NCBI RefSeq assembly: GCF_004339085.1 | Contig: NZ_SMFX01000001.1 | Coordinates: 1,806,242 to 1,870,241, forward strand | DNA from: Thiogranum longum | GTDB taxonomy: Bacteria; Pseudomonadota; Gammaproteobacteria; DSM-19610 | Direction of reading: 5' to 3' | DNA: 64,000 nucleotides | Part shown: positions 1 through 9,334 of the stretch, piece after piece | Layout: each line of letters opens with the position of its first letter | How positions within the stretch are numbered: the stretch's first letter is position 1 | Made by a program: the position numbers and the translations under genes | The notes under the pieces: model-generated | Databases searched by the model: none | What the model was told of the DNA's origin: nothing | Seen by the model: only the letters and a program-made list of their open reading frames with translations

Positions 1-467
1 CTGCGATCCTGCGGTGACAAGATCTCGCGGTCGTACTGGACGCGGGCATTGGCAATCTGCGACTGTGCGGCAGCGATCTGCGATAGCACCTCGCGGCGTT
101 TTGCCAGCAATTGCGAATCGTCTATGGCAACCAGGATGTCGTCTTTCTTGAACTTGTCACCCTCGGTACCGGCAATCATGTCAATGCGGCCCGGAATCTG
201 GGCGGTTAACGTAACCTCCTTGTAGGCAACCACGGTACCGCCCAGGGTGACGGCATTCGCTGCACTGCTGGCCTGCACCGTAACGATCTGTTCGCCACCC
301 GTGCTCTCCGCGGCCAGCGCGAGCGATGCAACAAGACTGGAAATAAAGAAACCAAGAAGGATAAAATGAAACGATGCAGGCTGCCGACAGAAGTCCGGCC
401 AATGAAATTCGCGGCGTTGTACAACAGAACTGACCCGCTTGACCGGCTTATGACCTGTTATCCTCAC
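1..467 (-). CDS. Periplasmic adaptor (membrane fusion protein) of an RND-type efflux system, partial
   Basis: The gene runs off the left edge, so only the N-terminal 155 residues are seen. They comprise a short cytoplasmic lead, a hydrophobic signal or anchor (ILLGFFISSLVASLALA), then a biotinyl-lipoyl-like beta segment (GGTVVAYKEVTLTAQIPGRI) followed by the start of an alpha-helical hairpin (LAKRREVLSQIAAAQSQIANA). This order is that of HlyD/AcrA-type adaptors, which link an inner-membrane RND pump to an outer-membrane channel. I chose the GTG at 467 because GGAG lies at a proper distance upstream and the frame is open from there; no ATG in this frame precedes the signal segment. The gene is divergent from a sigma-54 activator, and a -24/-12 promoter lies 100 bp upstream. 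The substrate is unknown. Confidence 0.75.
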   Translation of the reverse strand, partial: MRITGHKPVKRVSSVVQRREFHWPDFCRQPASFHFILLGFFISSLVASLALAAESTGGEQIVTVQASSAANAVTLGGTVVAYKEVTLTAQIPGRIDMIAGTEGDKFKKDDILVAIDDSQLLAKRREVLSQIAAAQSQIANARVQYDREILSPQDR

Positions 468-567
468 GGCTGTCTCCTCAGACACTATACTGTCAGTTGA
501 TGTCCTGACTTTTTCGCACCGCAACGCGAAACACATAGGGGCAGGAACATTAATTTACAGTGACTAG

Positions 568-583
568 AGCAAGGCCCGTACCA
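568..583 (-). promoter_or_regulatory. Putative sigma-54 (-24/-12) promoter for the efflux adaptor gene
   Basis: On the minus strand the sequence reads TGGTACGGGCCTTGCT. GG and GC are separated by exactly 10 nt, which fits the TGGCAC-N5-TTGC consensus with one change in the -24 box. Transcription would start near 557 and leave a leader of about 90 nt before the GTG at 467. The adjacent divergent gene encodes an activator with the GAFTGA motif, which supports the reading. Confidence 0.55.
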
Positions 584-634
584 GGTTTACATGTTTATGT
601 TTCTATTAGATTTTTCTATATCTCTGTTTGTGTC

Positions 635-646
635 GTTGCAACACAA
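635..646. promoter_or_regulatory. Putative activator half-site (12 bp repeat, copy 1)
   Basis: GTTGCAACACAA occurs here and again at 749-760, where it is the left part of a perfect palindrome. It lies about 80 bp upstream of the inferred sigma-54 start site, a usual distance for an enhancer-like upstream activating site. Confidence 0.4.
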
Positions 647-720
647 GTACCTGATACATTCCTTTCGCTTTAGTTCATTACCTGTTGAAAGCTTTTCTGT
701 TTTCGAGACAGAAATAAGCA

Positions 721-770
721 TGCAACAATTGTGCAACGGTTTTCACCCGTTGCAACACAAAAGTGTTGCA
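721..770. promoter_or_regulatory. Putative upstream activating sites with a 20 bp perfect palindrome
   Basis: A related TGCAACA motif starts at 721. At 751-770 there is a perfect inverted repeat, TGCAACAC-AAAA-GTGTTGCA. The dyad is typical of sites bound by Fis-type helix-turn-helix dimers of sigma-54 activators. It is placed between the activator gene (start 880) and the divergent efflux promoter, so it may serve both autoregulation and activation. Confidence 0.5.
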
Positions 771-879
771 TTTGATCTGCATCAACGTCCTGCAAAGTGC
801 AGAGAGATATATTTAGTACTCAATAATATTCTGATGCACTAGAACATCGGAAAATTGCAGTGTGAGATGAGGAGGCTGA

Positions 880-2223
880 ATGAAAACGCTGGAGCAGTTT
901 GCGCCGCTGATGGACGCAGTCATTGCGCACATTCACGAAGGAGTAATACTCACCGACTACAAGGGCAAGATCCTTTTCCACAACCCGGCAGCTGACGAGT
1001 TACTGGGATTTACGGACTTTGATTCCGTCAGTGATATTCAGGCATGTACCGGTATAGACTTGCAAAAGTCACTGACCACAGCCGCCAATAGCTCGCTGGC
1101 CATGGATCACCTGCCCGTTGGAAGGCATCACTTCGAGCAGCGCATCACGCGCAATGGAAAAACCCGCTTCCTGGAAGTGAATACCTCCACTGTGCCGGTT
1201 CCCGGCAAGCCTTCTCCGGTACATTTGATGGTTATGTCGGATATTACCGACAGGCGTCGCCTGCAGGCCGTGCTGAATGACGAGCGAAGCGCAGGGCTCA
1301 TTACACAGGATCCACACATGATCGAGATATCGGTCATGATGGAACAGATTGCATCTACCTGCGCATCGGTTTTGTTACAGGGTGAGTCCGGTACCGGAAA
1401 AAGCCTGATCGCACGTATGGTCCACGAAATGAGTGACCGGAGCAGCGAGCCACTGGTAGAAATCAACTGTGCAGCCATACCGGATGCATTGCTGGAGTCC
1501 GAACTGTTCGGACACGTCAAAGGCGCCTTCACCGGTGCAACCCAGGACCGTAAAGGCAGGTTACAGAGCGCACACGGCGGTACGCTGTTCCTGGATGAAA
1601 TCAGCGAATTGCCATTGCACCTGCAACCGAAATTACTCAAGGCACTGGAAGAACAAACCTTCCAGATGGTGGGATCGGACAAGAACATCAATGTTGATGT
1701 GCGTATTATCGTTGCCTCCAACCAGAACCTGCGGGAACTTGTCGATGCCGGTGACTTCCGCGCCGACCTTTATTACCGACTGGCCGTAATCCCGGTCGAG
1801 ATCCCTGCCCTGCGCGAACGGCCGGGCGACATTCCGCTACTGGTTCATTATATCTGCGACCAGCTGGTCAGTCGTGGTTACCCCGACAATATTGAATGTG
1901 ACTATGACGCGATGCAGATGATGATGAACTACCCGTGGCCGGGCAATGTACGCGAACTGAATAATGCTGTTGAACACGGCATGATCCTGGCCAGGAACGG
2001 ACGGGTAAGTCCGGACTGCCTGCCGTTTGATATACGCCATCACCGTAACAACTGCGAAGTACGCACCCGCACCAACACAGCTTCAACGGAATCCGACCCG
2101 CACAAGAAAGAAATACTCGATGCGCTCGCTGTCACTAACGGGAATCGCGCCAAGGCCGCACGTAACCTGGGAATAGACCGAAGTACACTCTGGCGTCGGA
2201 TGCACCGCCTGAACCTGATCTGA
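880..2223 (+). CDS. PAS-domain sigma-54-dependent transcriptional activator
   Basis: A 447-residue enhancer-binding protein. Residues 10-125 form a PAS-like sensor domain. Residues 140-375 form an AAA+ domain with Walker A GESGTGKS (168-175), the sigma-54-contacting GAFTGA loop (215-220) and Walker B FLDE (237-240). The C-terminus (425-445, NRAKAARNLGIDRSTLWRRM) is a Fis-type helix-turn-helix. All motifs needed for ATP-driven open-complex formation are present. There is no receiver domain, so the signal is probably sensed by the PAS domain or a partner. A GAGGAGG-like site precedes the ATG. The likely target is the divergent efflux operon, given the palindromes and -24/-12 element between them. 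Confidence 0.9.
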   Translation: MKTLEQFAPLMDAVIAHIHEGVILTDYKGKILFHNPAADELLGFTDFDSVSDIQACTGIDLQKSLTTAANSSLAMDHLPVGRHHFEQRITRNGKTRFLEVNTSTVPVPGKPSPVHLMVMSDITDRRRLQAVLNDERSAGLITQDPHMIEISVMMEQIASTCASVLLQGESGTGKSLIARMVHEMSDRSSEPLVEINCAAIPDALLESELFGHVKGAFTGATQDRKGRLQSAHGGTLFLDEISELPLHLQPKLLKALEEQTFQMVGSDKNINVDVRIIVASNQNLRELVDAGDFRADLYYRLAVIPVEIPALRERPGDIPLLVHYICDQLVSRGYPDNIECDYDAMQMMMNYPWPGNVRELNNAVEHGMILARNGRVSPDCLPFDIRHHRNNCEVRTRTNTASTESDPHKKEILDALAVTNGNRAKAARNLGIDRSTLWRRMHRLNLI

Positions 2224-2338
2224 GAGAAGCAATAATATTATATATATCAATAAGTAATACAATTTCGTTAATATTTAATTGATATTAATATTAGATTTAG
2301 CTAATATTACAGCCAGTAACTTTCAAAGGGAGACGAAT
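2224..2338. other. AT-rich intergenic region upstream of a small membrane peptide
   Basis: About 115 bp, much richer in A/T than the surrounding genes, with several overlapping TAATATT/AATATTA dyads. It probably contains the promoter of the 30-residue peptide that follows. I see no -24/-12 element in it. Confidence 0.3.
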
Positions 2339-2431
2339 ATGTTTCTGGATGCTTTCACGCTTAGTGGTGCCGTTATTGTCCTTGTTATGATTGGTGTAAC
2401 ACTGTACGCAACAGGCTGCTGCAAAAACTAG
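2339..2431 (+). CDS. 30-residue single-pass membrane peptide, unknown function
   Basis: The reading frame begins ATG at 2339 after AAAGGGAG and ends TAG at 2431. The peptide has an acidic residue near the start, a hydrophobic core of about 18 residues (SGAVIVLVMIGVTLYATG) and a short CCKN tail. A strong ribosome site and a clean membrane segment argue that it is translated. It is followed after 13 bp by the convergent histidine kinase gene. Small peptides of this kind often bind a larger membrane complex, but nothing here names its partner. I do not recognise a family. Confidence 0.5.
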   Translation: MFLDAFTLSGAVIVLVMIGVTLYATGCCKN

Positions 2432-2439
2432 ATACCGCC

Positions 2440-2458
2440 GTGGATCATTTCGATCCAC
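2440..2458. terminator. Small hairpin at a convergent gene end
   Basis: GTGGATC and GATCCAC form a 7 bp stem with a 5 nt loop, between the peptide gene and the end of the histidine kinase gene (its stop codon lies inside). No T-run follows on either strand, so termination activity is uncertain. Confidence 0.25.
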
Positions 2459-4787
2459 CCTCATCGAGTACACTTCTTATACGGCGGGCCAGGTCCGCCT
2501 CACGATAAGGCTTGTTCAACATGTGCGCGGAAAACCGCGCCAGACCATTATGGGCAATGATTTTTGAAGTATAGCCCGAGGTCAGCAAGACTTTAATACC
2601 CGGCCTTTTTTCCGTTGCCTGTTGCGCAAGTTCATAGCCGTTCATCCCACCTGGCATCACAACATCACTGAACAGTATATCGACCTGCTCATTGCCTTCC
2701 AGTATCTGCAAGGCCTGCGGGGCGTTTTCCGCAGTAAAGGTTCGATAACCCAGTCGGCTCAGATACTGGTCAGCAAGCTGCAGAAGATCGGACTCATCAT
2801 CGACAATCAGAACAGACTCACTGCCACCGGGTAACTCGCCCCTTTCAACCATGTCGCTACTCCCGGCATGCGCCTCGCCTGTTGCGCGCGGAAGATACAT
2901 ACGGACCGTCGTTCCAACACCGACTTCAGAATACACCTTGACGTTACCGCCATAACGACGTGCAAAACCATAGACCATCGCCATGCCCAGCCCGGTGCCC
3001 CTGCCTTCAGGCTTGGTGGTGAAGAACGGCTCGAAAACCCGCTCCAGAGTTTCCCCATCCATACCGGTACCGGTATCGCTGATCATTAGCTCTACATAAT
3101 CACCCGCCGTGGTTTCAGGGTTTATTGCTGCATAATCCGCATCCAGCCACCTGTTGGTTGTTTCAATCAGGAGCTTCCCGCCACCCGGCATGGCATCACG
3201 GGCATTTATCACCAGGTTCAGAATCGCATCCTGGAATTCTCCGGCGTTAATTTCAGTCTGCCACAATTCATCCGCCAGGAAATACTGCACCTCTATTTCA
3301 GGTGTGACCGAACGCGACACCATGGTCTCCAGGTCTTCCAGTACGGCATTAAGATCGACAATGTCTTTCTCCAGGCCTTTCTTGCGGGAAAATGCCAGCA
3401 GTTGCCGTGTAAGATCCATGCAGCGCAGTGTTGCGCGGGTGGCCGTATCGATCCACTTGCCCGACCGGTCATCAATACCGGCATCATTTTTCAGGATATC
3501 CAGGTAACCGATAACGATACCAAGCTGATTGTTGAAGTCATGCGCGATACCACCGGAAAGCTGCCCGATAGCATCCATTTTCTGGGCCCGGCGCAGGGCC
3601 TCTTCCATGCTGACGCGCTCAGTAATGTCCTGCACTGCACAGGTAAAGCGCAGCGCGTTACCGGCATCGTCATACAACGTCTTGCCACGCTCCTGGACAT
3701 ATTTTATCCGGCCATCCGGCATACACAGCCGGTGGTCGATATTGTATGGCACTCTGTTCTCGAGGGTTGCCTCGCAGGCAGCCACGACCCTGGCCCTGTC
3801 TTCCGGGTGAACGGCTTCGAGGAATGTCTCCAGTGTAAGATCTTTTTTCTGCGGATCAATTTCAAAAATACGGCAGGTTTCTTCAGACCACCAGTATATT
3901 TCATTGGTCAGGTCTATCTCCCAGTTACCGATATGCGCCATGCGCTGTGCTTCTGCCAGACGTTGTGAGGTTTCGTTCAGATTTTCCGCCTGCTTCCGGA
4001 AGCGCTGCTCACTATCATACAGGCGGCGCTGTTCGGTAGTTATTCGCCGCGCCATTTCATTGAAACTTTTCCCCAGCCTCGCCAGCTCGCCCTTGCCCTT
4101 CAGCTCAACCGGCTCAAACTGCCCTTTTGACATCTTGATACTGGCAGCACGCAATATATCCAGGGGTCTGCTGATGAAGTACTGGAATATCAACCATACC
4201 AGCGCAGCCCCCAGTAACAGCAACGGCGACATAATCGACATGTCCGCGACCAGCAGGTTGCGCACGCTCTGCCTGGCCCGCGTCAGGTCGTAGAGGAAGT
4301 AAATCTTTCCCTGCTGCAAATTACCCAGGCCATCACCTTCTCCGGTCAGTGAAACAGGCAGGGTTGCATGGATAGTATCGCCTTTGTCGTCGATGTGAAT
4401 ATCAAGATGCAGGCCATCACCCGGTTCACCGTGGCCATGAACAAGGCGCCCATACCCTGGCAGGCTTTGTTCAGCCTGAGCTCGCCATTCATAGCGATTG
4501 GCCAACAACACCTTGCCGCGGTGATCGATTACGGCCAGCACCAACAAGTCAGGATTAACTGAATATTGACTGACCAGAAACTGGGCTTCTTCTCTATCAC
4601 CGCGTAAAAGTTCATGGCTGATATTGACCTGCAGGTTGGACAAGGTGTCACGCCACAGTGACAACTGTTGTTGCTGGGTGCGCTCGACAAGGTGGCGGTA
4701 CTGAAGGGCACTCCACAACAGAAGCACCAGGCCGAGTAGCAGGGTAATAAATACCGGAAACCAGACACGCAGGTTCAGGGTGCGCAT
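2445..4787 (-). CDS. Membrane hybrid sensor histidine kinase (HAMP-PAS-HisKA-HATPase-REC)
   Basis: With the ATG at 4787 the protein has 780 residues. TM1 spans about 7-27 and TM2 about 186-205, enclosing a periplasmic domain. HAMP follows (206-258), then PAS/PAC (285-392), a dimerisation helix with the phospho-accepting H416 ([10 protein letters not shown]), an ATPase domain with N-box and G-boxes, and a C-terminal receiver (about 660-775) with VDDES and the acceptor Asp in FSDVVMPGG. The H-box type is that of hybrid kinases that often work without a fused output. I chose 4787 because it lies 1 nt after the stop of the upstream binding-protein gene; longer starts would overlap that gene. The two genes very likely form one sensing unit. 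Confidence 0.88.
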   Translation of the reverse strand: MRTLNLRVWFPVFITLLLGLVLLLWSALQYRHLVERTQQQQLSLWRDTLSNLQVNISHELLRGDREEAQFLVSQYSVNPDLLVLAVIDHRGKVLLANRYEWRAQAEQSLPGYGRLVHGHGEPGDGLHLDIHIDDKGDTIHATLPVSLTGEGDGLGNLQQGKIYFLYDLTRARQSVRNLLVADMSIMSPLLLLGAALVWLIFQYFISRPLDILRAASIKMSKGQFEPVELKGKGELARLGKSFNEMARRITTEQRRLYDSEQRFRKQAENLNETSQRLAEAQRMAHIGNWEIDLTNEIYWWSEETCRIFEIDPQKKDLTLETFLEAVHPEDRARVVAACEATLENRVPYNIDHRLCMPDGRIKYVQERGKTLYDDAGNALRFTCAVQDITERVSMEEALRRAQKMDAIGQLSGGIAHDFNNQLGIVIGYLDILKNDAGIDDRSGKWIDTATRATLRCMDLTRQLLAFSRKKGLEKDIVDLNAVLEDLETMVSRSVTPEIEVQYFLADELWQTEINAGEFQDAILNLVINARDAMPGGGKLLIETTNRWLDADYAAINPETTAGDYVELMISDTGTGMDGETLERVFEPFFTTKPEGRGTGLGMAMVYGFARRYGGNVKVYSEVGVGTTVRMYLPRATGEAHAGSSDMVERGELPGGSESVLIVDDESDLLQLADQYLSRLGYRTFTAENAPQALQILEGNEQVDILFSDVVMPGGMNGYELAQQATEKRPGIKVLLTSGYTSKIIAHNGLARFSAHMLNKPYREADLARRIRSVLDEGGSK

Positions 4788-4788
4788 A

Positions 4789-5745
4789 TCAGAGCGACCC
4801 GGCCGGTAGAAAACGGGGCTGGAACATACCGGAAATCTCCACCTCATCGCGGAGCAACCCCGCACGATTCATAACCTCTGTCAGTGCGCGAGCCGTGGCT
4901 TCCAGTGCGGGTGGACTACCGCCAAGCAGGTGCCTGTTTTCAGCAAGCCCAGGGATTTTCAGGCCTTCAAACAGGGTCTTCATCTGCTCCGGCTCAACCC
5001 CGTATAGCGGCGCCATGCGACGATCAGCGTCATCAGGGTGGTCGCGTCGATAGGCCAGTGCAGAAAAATGTCCACGGACAAGGTCGTGAAGTTGTGACTC
5101 GTACTTTTCAATTGCTTCAGCGCGGACCACCAACACATCGATGATCCGGTTCGGAATCTGGCGGCTGTCGAATAACGGCACAGCACCCTGTGCCAGAAGA
5201 TGACTACGCACAGGCTCGAACGTCACCACGGCATCAACCTTGCCAGACTGGTAGATGCTCTCGTGCTCATCAACGCCGGCAAATTCCAGCGTCACGTCTT
5301 CAGGCTGCAACCCCGCTGCCCGCAGTGCTCCGTCCAGAAGAATGGCCCCAACGGCAGTATTTTCCACAGCAATTGTTTTTCCGCGCAACTGGCCCAGGCT
5401 GCGGATTGGCGGGCGGGCCAGTATTACATCGCCACCGGCTGACACATCCATGACCAGCAACACCTGGAGGTCCACAGCCCGTGAGCGGGCGGTCAGTACT
5501 TCATCAAGTGTCAAACAGGCTGCATCAAGAGAGCCCGCAGAAATTGCCTGCATCACTGTCGTCGCGGAAGGCAACTCTGCCAGGTGGATAGTCTGCTTTG
5601 GAAAGAGATCGAGGCTACGGGCGAGATAGAGACTTTCATAACCGGGCCAGATATTGCTGCCCACGCGCAACGGCTCTTCCATCGGGCGGCTGCAACCCCC
5701 TGACACCAGCAGTAAGGCAGCAATGCAGAAATATCTTATGAACAT
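4789..5745 (-). CDS. Periplasmic solute-binding lipoprotein (SsuA/TauA/NMT1-like)
   Basis: A 318-residue protein from the ATG at 5745, with a lipoprotein signal ending in VSGGC. The mature part has the class-II binding-protein layout of nitrate/sulfonate/taurine or thiamine-precursor binders (RVGSNIWPGYESLYLARSLDLF, then a hinge and DAVVTFEPVRSHLLAQGA). No permease or ATPase gene is nearby. Its stop codon is 1 nt from the start of the hybrid kinase, so it most likely presents a ligand to that kinase rather than feeding a transporter. A longer start at 5775 is possible, but the 5745 start gives a normal signal peptide. The ligand is unknown. Confidence 0.82.
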   Translation of the reverse strand: MFIRYFCIAALLLVSGGCSRPMEEPLRVGSNIWPGYESLYLARSLDLFPKQTIHLAELPSATTVMQAISAGSLDAACLTLDEVLTARSRAVDLQVLLVMDVSAGGDVILARPPIRSLGQLRGKTIAVENTAVGAILLDGALRAAGLQPEDVTLEFAGVDEHESIYQSGKVDAVVTFEPVRSHLLAQGAVPLFDSRQIPNRIIDVLVVRAEAIEKYESQLHDLVRGHFSALAYRRDHPDDADRRMAPLYGVEPEQMKTLFEGLKIPGLAENRHLLGGSPPALEATARALTEVMNRAGLLRDEVEISGMFQPRFLPAGSL

Positions 5746-5873
5746 GCTGTCTACCTGCTTCCTTTCATTGCCCACGCCTGACAGTCACACGCTACCCCGA
5801 CACTCATGCTATTTCAAGTTATTGTAATTCAATACATTGCATTGCCTTAAACCCTGTAACGGTTGACCTGCAC

Positions 5874-8549
5874 TTATCTGAACCGCTTGTGCAATTCCAT
5901 GACCACCAGTACCGACAGGGCAAGCAGCAACAAATCCAGCCAGTGTTGTGGCGACACCGGCTGTATCCGTAGCACGTCGCGCAGGCCGGGCGTGTACATT
6001 GCACCAATATGGATCAGCTGCGCTGCAACCGTTCCAACCAACAGAATCGGGTTGCGCAACGGGTTATGCCGGAAAACCGACCGCGTTTCGGAGCGACTGT
6101 TGAACACGTGAATATTCTCGAACAGCACCATCAGCAACAGCGTGCCGTTACGCGCTTCGTCAATATCAAGGCCACGCCCCAATAACCACTGGTAGACCGT
6201 AAAAGCCATACCGCCGATGACCAGCGCGGAAATCACAACACGTTCCACCATCAGGCGGTTGAACACCGCCTCGCGTGGCGGTCGTGGCGGCCGCCGCAAC
6301 TCGTCACCCTCGCCCGGTTCAAACGCAAGCGCGACATCCTGGATACCGTTGGTCACCAGGTTGAGCCATAGCAATTGCACCGCAAGCAGCGGTAGCGGCT
6401 GGGCGGTAAACAGCGCCAGCGTAAACAACACCAGCTCGGCAGCACCGGTCGACACCAGCAGGAATATTACCTTGCGCACATTGGCGTAGGCGACGCGCCC
6501 TTCCTCGACACCGGCTACGATAGAAGCAAAATTATCGTCGGTAATAATCATATCCGCGCTTTCACGCGCGACGTCGGTGCCACTGAGGCCCATGGCGATT
6601 CCGACCTGCGCGGCATGCAGAGCCGGCGCATCATTGGCGCCGTCACCACTGACAGCAACAAAATGCCCCTGTCGCTGCAGCGAGTGCACAATATCCAGTT
6701 TCTGGCGTGGCTCGACGCGGGCAAAAACCCGCGCATCGCGTACCAGTCGGTCCACCGCCGTTTCATCTTCCGCCTGGCGCAATTGCGGGCCGGTCACCAG
6801 CTGCTCGTCGCGTTGCACCAGCTCAAGTTCACGGGCAATAGCCAGTGCCGTCTGTGGATGATCGCCGGTCACCATGGCCACCGCGATACCGGCCTGACGA
6901 CAGGCTGCGACGGCGGCCCTGGCTTCAGGACGTAGCGGGTCAATCATTCCCACCAGGCCGAGCAAGGTCAGGTCATGCAGGTGTTCGCCGGAAAAGTGCT
7001 CACTACTGTCAACATTCACCTGACCATCGGCAATTGCCAGCACACGGAAGCCCTGTTCGGCCAGCGTTTGCGCGTGGCCTTCAAGCAGTGCCGTATCAAC
7101 CGGTACATCGCCGCCGCCGGTTGCCATCTTCGAGCACATCGGCAGCACACGCTCCAGCGCACCCTTGACAGACACACGCGACTCGCCTTCAACCCGATTG
7201 AGGCTCGCTGCGTACATGCGGTCCGACTCGAAAGGAATGATGGCCAGTTCCGGAAAGGCGTTGAGCATCTCCTCGCGGTTAAAACCGGCCTTGTGCGCCA
7301 GCGACAGTAACGCCACATCAACCGCATCGCCGTGCCACGTCCAGCTGCCGTCGCGGTGTCCCAGGAAAGCCTCGCTGGCCAATACGGCTGCCTGGCACAG
7401 GCGTTCCAGCAGGGCTTCTTCCGCAGCGGTCGGTGCGCCACGCGGCGCCAGGATCATACCCTCCGGAATAACGCCCTCGCCAGTGACTTCCCACGGTTCC
7501 AGCCCGGGAAACAGGATGCGCCGGGCCGTCAGTTGATTCACCGTCAGGGTCCCGGTCTTGTCGGTGGCGACAAAGGTACAGGAACCCAGTGCTTCCACGG
7601 CAACCAGTCGACGGATAATGACATGACGCTTTGCCATACGGTGCATACCCGTTGCCAACGCCACCGTCAGCGCCACCGGCAGACCTTCTGGAATAGCCGA
7701 TACCGCCAGTGCCACAGCCAGCAGGAAAACCTCGCTGTAGGACATGCCCTGCCATAACGCCACCACCGCCATGATGACAGCAGCCACACCGACAACAATG
7801 GCCACAAAGCGGGTGAAGCGTTCCATACGCACCACCAGCGGCGCTTTACCCAGCGCGTGCCCGAGTACGTCCGCCGCAATCTGGCCGAGCGCAGTGGCCA
7901 GCCCGGTTGAAACAACGACCCCGCGGCCACGGCCGCGCGACACCAGTGTGCCGGCAAAGGCCATATTACGGCGTTCGGCCAGTACCGCATCAACAGGCAA
8001 CACCGGCGTGTGATCCTTGTGAACCGGCAGCGATTCACCTGTCAGCAGGGACTCATCCACCTCGAGATCGTTCGCGGCAAGCAGGCGCAGGTCAGCCGGC
8101 ACGCGGTCACCGGATTCAAGTAACACGATATCCCCGGGCACCAGCCCGCTGGCATCGAATTCATAGGTATCACCGTCACGCAACACGCGGCAATGCGTCG
8201 CCACCAGCTCATTGAGCGCCGTGGCTGCGCGCTGGGCTGAATATTCCTGGACTGTTCCGATAACCGCATTGATCAGCAGTACCGCTGCGATAAAACCCGC
8301 ATCCGTCACATGCTGGATGAGCAGGGAAAGAATTGCCGCTGCCAGCAGTACATATATCAGTGGGCTGTAAAACTGACGGACAAAAACCTGTAGCAGCCCG
8401 GGTGGCCGGGCTTTCGGGAGTTCGTTGGGGCCATGTACCTGCAGGCGTGCTGCAGCTTCAGCCAGGGCAAGACCATGCGGCGAGGTGTGCAGTGCTTCCA
8501 GCACTTCCCCGGTGGATTTGGCATGTGGCGCAGGCATGGGATCCATCAT
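5874..8549 (-). CDS. P-type (P2) cation-transporting ATPase, Ca2+/Mn2+-like
   Basis: An 891-residue P-type ATPase. Landmarks are an N-terminal cation-ATPase domain (PNELPK), the actuator TGES loop (VDESLLTGESLPV), the M4 motif PEGLP used for ion binding in Ca2+-type pumps, the phosphorylation motif DKTGTLT (Asp about 330), the nucleotide-binding region, the GDGANDAPAL hinge, and C-terminal membrane helices. PEGLP and the size fit the P2A/PMR1-like group that exports Ca2+ or Mn2+; Na+ or Mg2+ transport cannot be excluded. I prefer the ATG at 8549 (AGG upstream) over the one at 8588. It stands alone, with a MITE-like element just upstream. Confidence 0.9.
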   Translation of the reverse strand: MMDPMPAPHAKSTGEVLEALHTSPHGLALAEAAARLQVHGPNELPKARPPGLLQVFVRQFYSPLIYVLLAAAILSLLIQHVTDAGFIAAVLLINAVIGTVQEYSAQRAATALNELVATHCRVLRDGDTYEFDASGLVPGDIVLLESGDRVPADLRLLAANDLEVDESLLTGESLPVHKDHTPVLPVDAVLAERRNMAFAGTLVSRGRGRGVVVSTGLATALGQIAADVLGHALGKAPLVVRMERFTRFVAIVVGVAAVIMAVVALWQGMSYSEVFLLAVALAVSAIPEGLPVALTVALATGMHRMAKRHVIIRRLVAVEALGSCTFVATDKTGTLTVNQLTARRILFPGLEPWEVTGEGVIPEGMILAPRGAPTAAEEALLERLCQAAVLASEAFLGHRDGSWTWHGDAVDVALLSLAHKAGFNREEMLNAFPELAIIPFESDRMYAASLNRVEGESRVSVKGALERVLPMCSKMATGGGDVPVDTALLEGHAQTLAEQGFRVLAIADGQVNVDSSEHFSGEHLHDLTLLGLVGMIDPLRPEARAAVAACRQAGIAVAMVTGDHPQTALAIARELELVQRDEQLVTGPQLRQAEDETAVDRLVRDARVFARVEPRQKLDIVHSLQRQGHFVAVSGDGANDAPALHAAQVGIAMGLSGTDVARESADMIITDDNFASIVAGVEEGRVAYANVRKVIFLLVSTGAAELVLFTLALFTAQPLPLLAVQLLWLNLVTNGIQDVALAFEPGEGDELRRPPRPPREAVFNRLMVERVVISALVIGGMAFTVYQWLLGRGLDIDEARNGTLLLMVLFENIHVFNSRSETRSVFRHNPLRNPILLVGTVAAQLIHIGAMYTPGLRDVLRIQPVSPQHWLDLLLLALSVLVVMELHKRFR

Positions 8550-8591
8550 GATTATGCCTGTTGTATCGCAACCGGGCGGGCGATACAACGT

Positions 8592-8747
8592 TTAAGGAAG
8601 CTCTGATTAATCCGTCATACCGGCGAAGGCCGGTATCCCTCTCATTGAAACCACTGGATTCTGGCATACGCCAGAATGACGGGAAATGAACTAAATGACG
8701 GGATATAAACTAAATGACGGAATATGAATTAATCAGAGGTTCCTTAA
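8592..8747. mobile_element. MITE-like element, copy 1 (20 bp terminal inverted repeats)
   Basis: The ends are 20 bp inverted repeats with one mismatch (TTAAGGAA.CTCTGATTAAT at 8592-8611 and its complement at 8728-8747). TTAA at both extremities may be the target duplication. The interior holds a REP-like hairpin (ATACCGGCGAAGGCCGGTAT), a second stem around TTCTGGCATACGCCAGAA, and two and a half tandem repeats of an AAATGACGG unit. It has no coding capacity. Its termini are closely similar to those of the element at 19348-19484, although the interiors differ. Confidence 0.6.
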
Positions 8748-8752
8748 TCTCT

Positions 8753-9334
8753 TCAGTTCGATTTCTTTACAAATTTTGTCAGGATCACAATCTGCTGACC
8801 GCTGACCTTGCCTTCAATCTGTTCCGGGTTGTCCGCCACCAGCCGTATGCCACGGACAGCTGTGCCGCGCTTGGCAGTGAAATTCGCACCTTTGACATCC
8901 AGGTCCTTGACCAGCGTGACCGTATCGCCCGCCTCGAGCACGGCGCCATTGCTATCGACGTGCCTGACAGTATTCCCGTCATTCTCTTCCGTGAGACCGG
9001 ACATTGCCCAGCCAAGCATATCTTCATCGAGATAAAGCATGTCGAGCAGATCCTGCGGCCACCCTTCTGCATGCAGGCGCGTAAGCATGCGCCACGCCAT
9101 CACCTGTACAGCCGGCACCTGGCTCCACATGCTGTCGTTCAGGCAACGCCAGTGATCGGGATCGACCTTGTCCGGGTCTTCAATCTGCTCGCGGCAGGTT
9201 GCACAGACCAGGATGCACTTGTCTGCACTGTCGCCCGCGTCAGGCGGGACAGCATAAACACCGAGGTTATCGGTTGCCGCACATAGTTCACATGTTGATC
9301 CGCTACGTTCCTGTAGCGTCTGTTCAATACTCAA
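8753..9334 (-). CDS. PhnA-like zinc-ribbon protein
   Basis: A 193-residue protein. The N-terminal half has a treble-clef or zinc-ribbon pattern (CELCAA near residue 14, CATC near residue 44). The C-terminal 70 residues are the conserved PhnA domain (NGAVLEAGDTVTLVKDLDVKG ... VRGIRLV). Despite the name, PhnA-family proteins have no proven role in phosphonate use in most bacteria. I place the start at the TTG at 9334: the family begins at SIEQTL, GGGTGG lies just upstream, and TTGA overlaps the stop of the preceding gene. The two genes are therefore translationally coupled. Confidence 0.75.
   Translation of the reverse strand: MSIEQTLQERSGSTCELCAATDNLGVYAVPPDAGDSADKCILVCATCREQIEDPDKVDPDHWRCLNDSMWSQVPAVQVMAWRMLTRLHAEGWPQDLLDMLYLDEDMLGWAMSGLTEENDGNTVRHVDSNGAVLEAGDTVTLVKDLDVKGANFTAKRGTAVRGIRLVADNPEQIEGKVSGQQIVILTKFVKKSN

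Noticed and set aside
591-842. 83-codon plus-strand frame between the efflux gene and the sigma-54 activator
   Set aside because: It lies over the palindromic control sites, has no ribosome site and has no family-like sequence.
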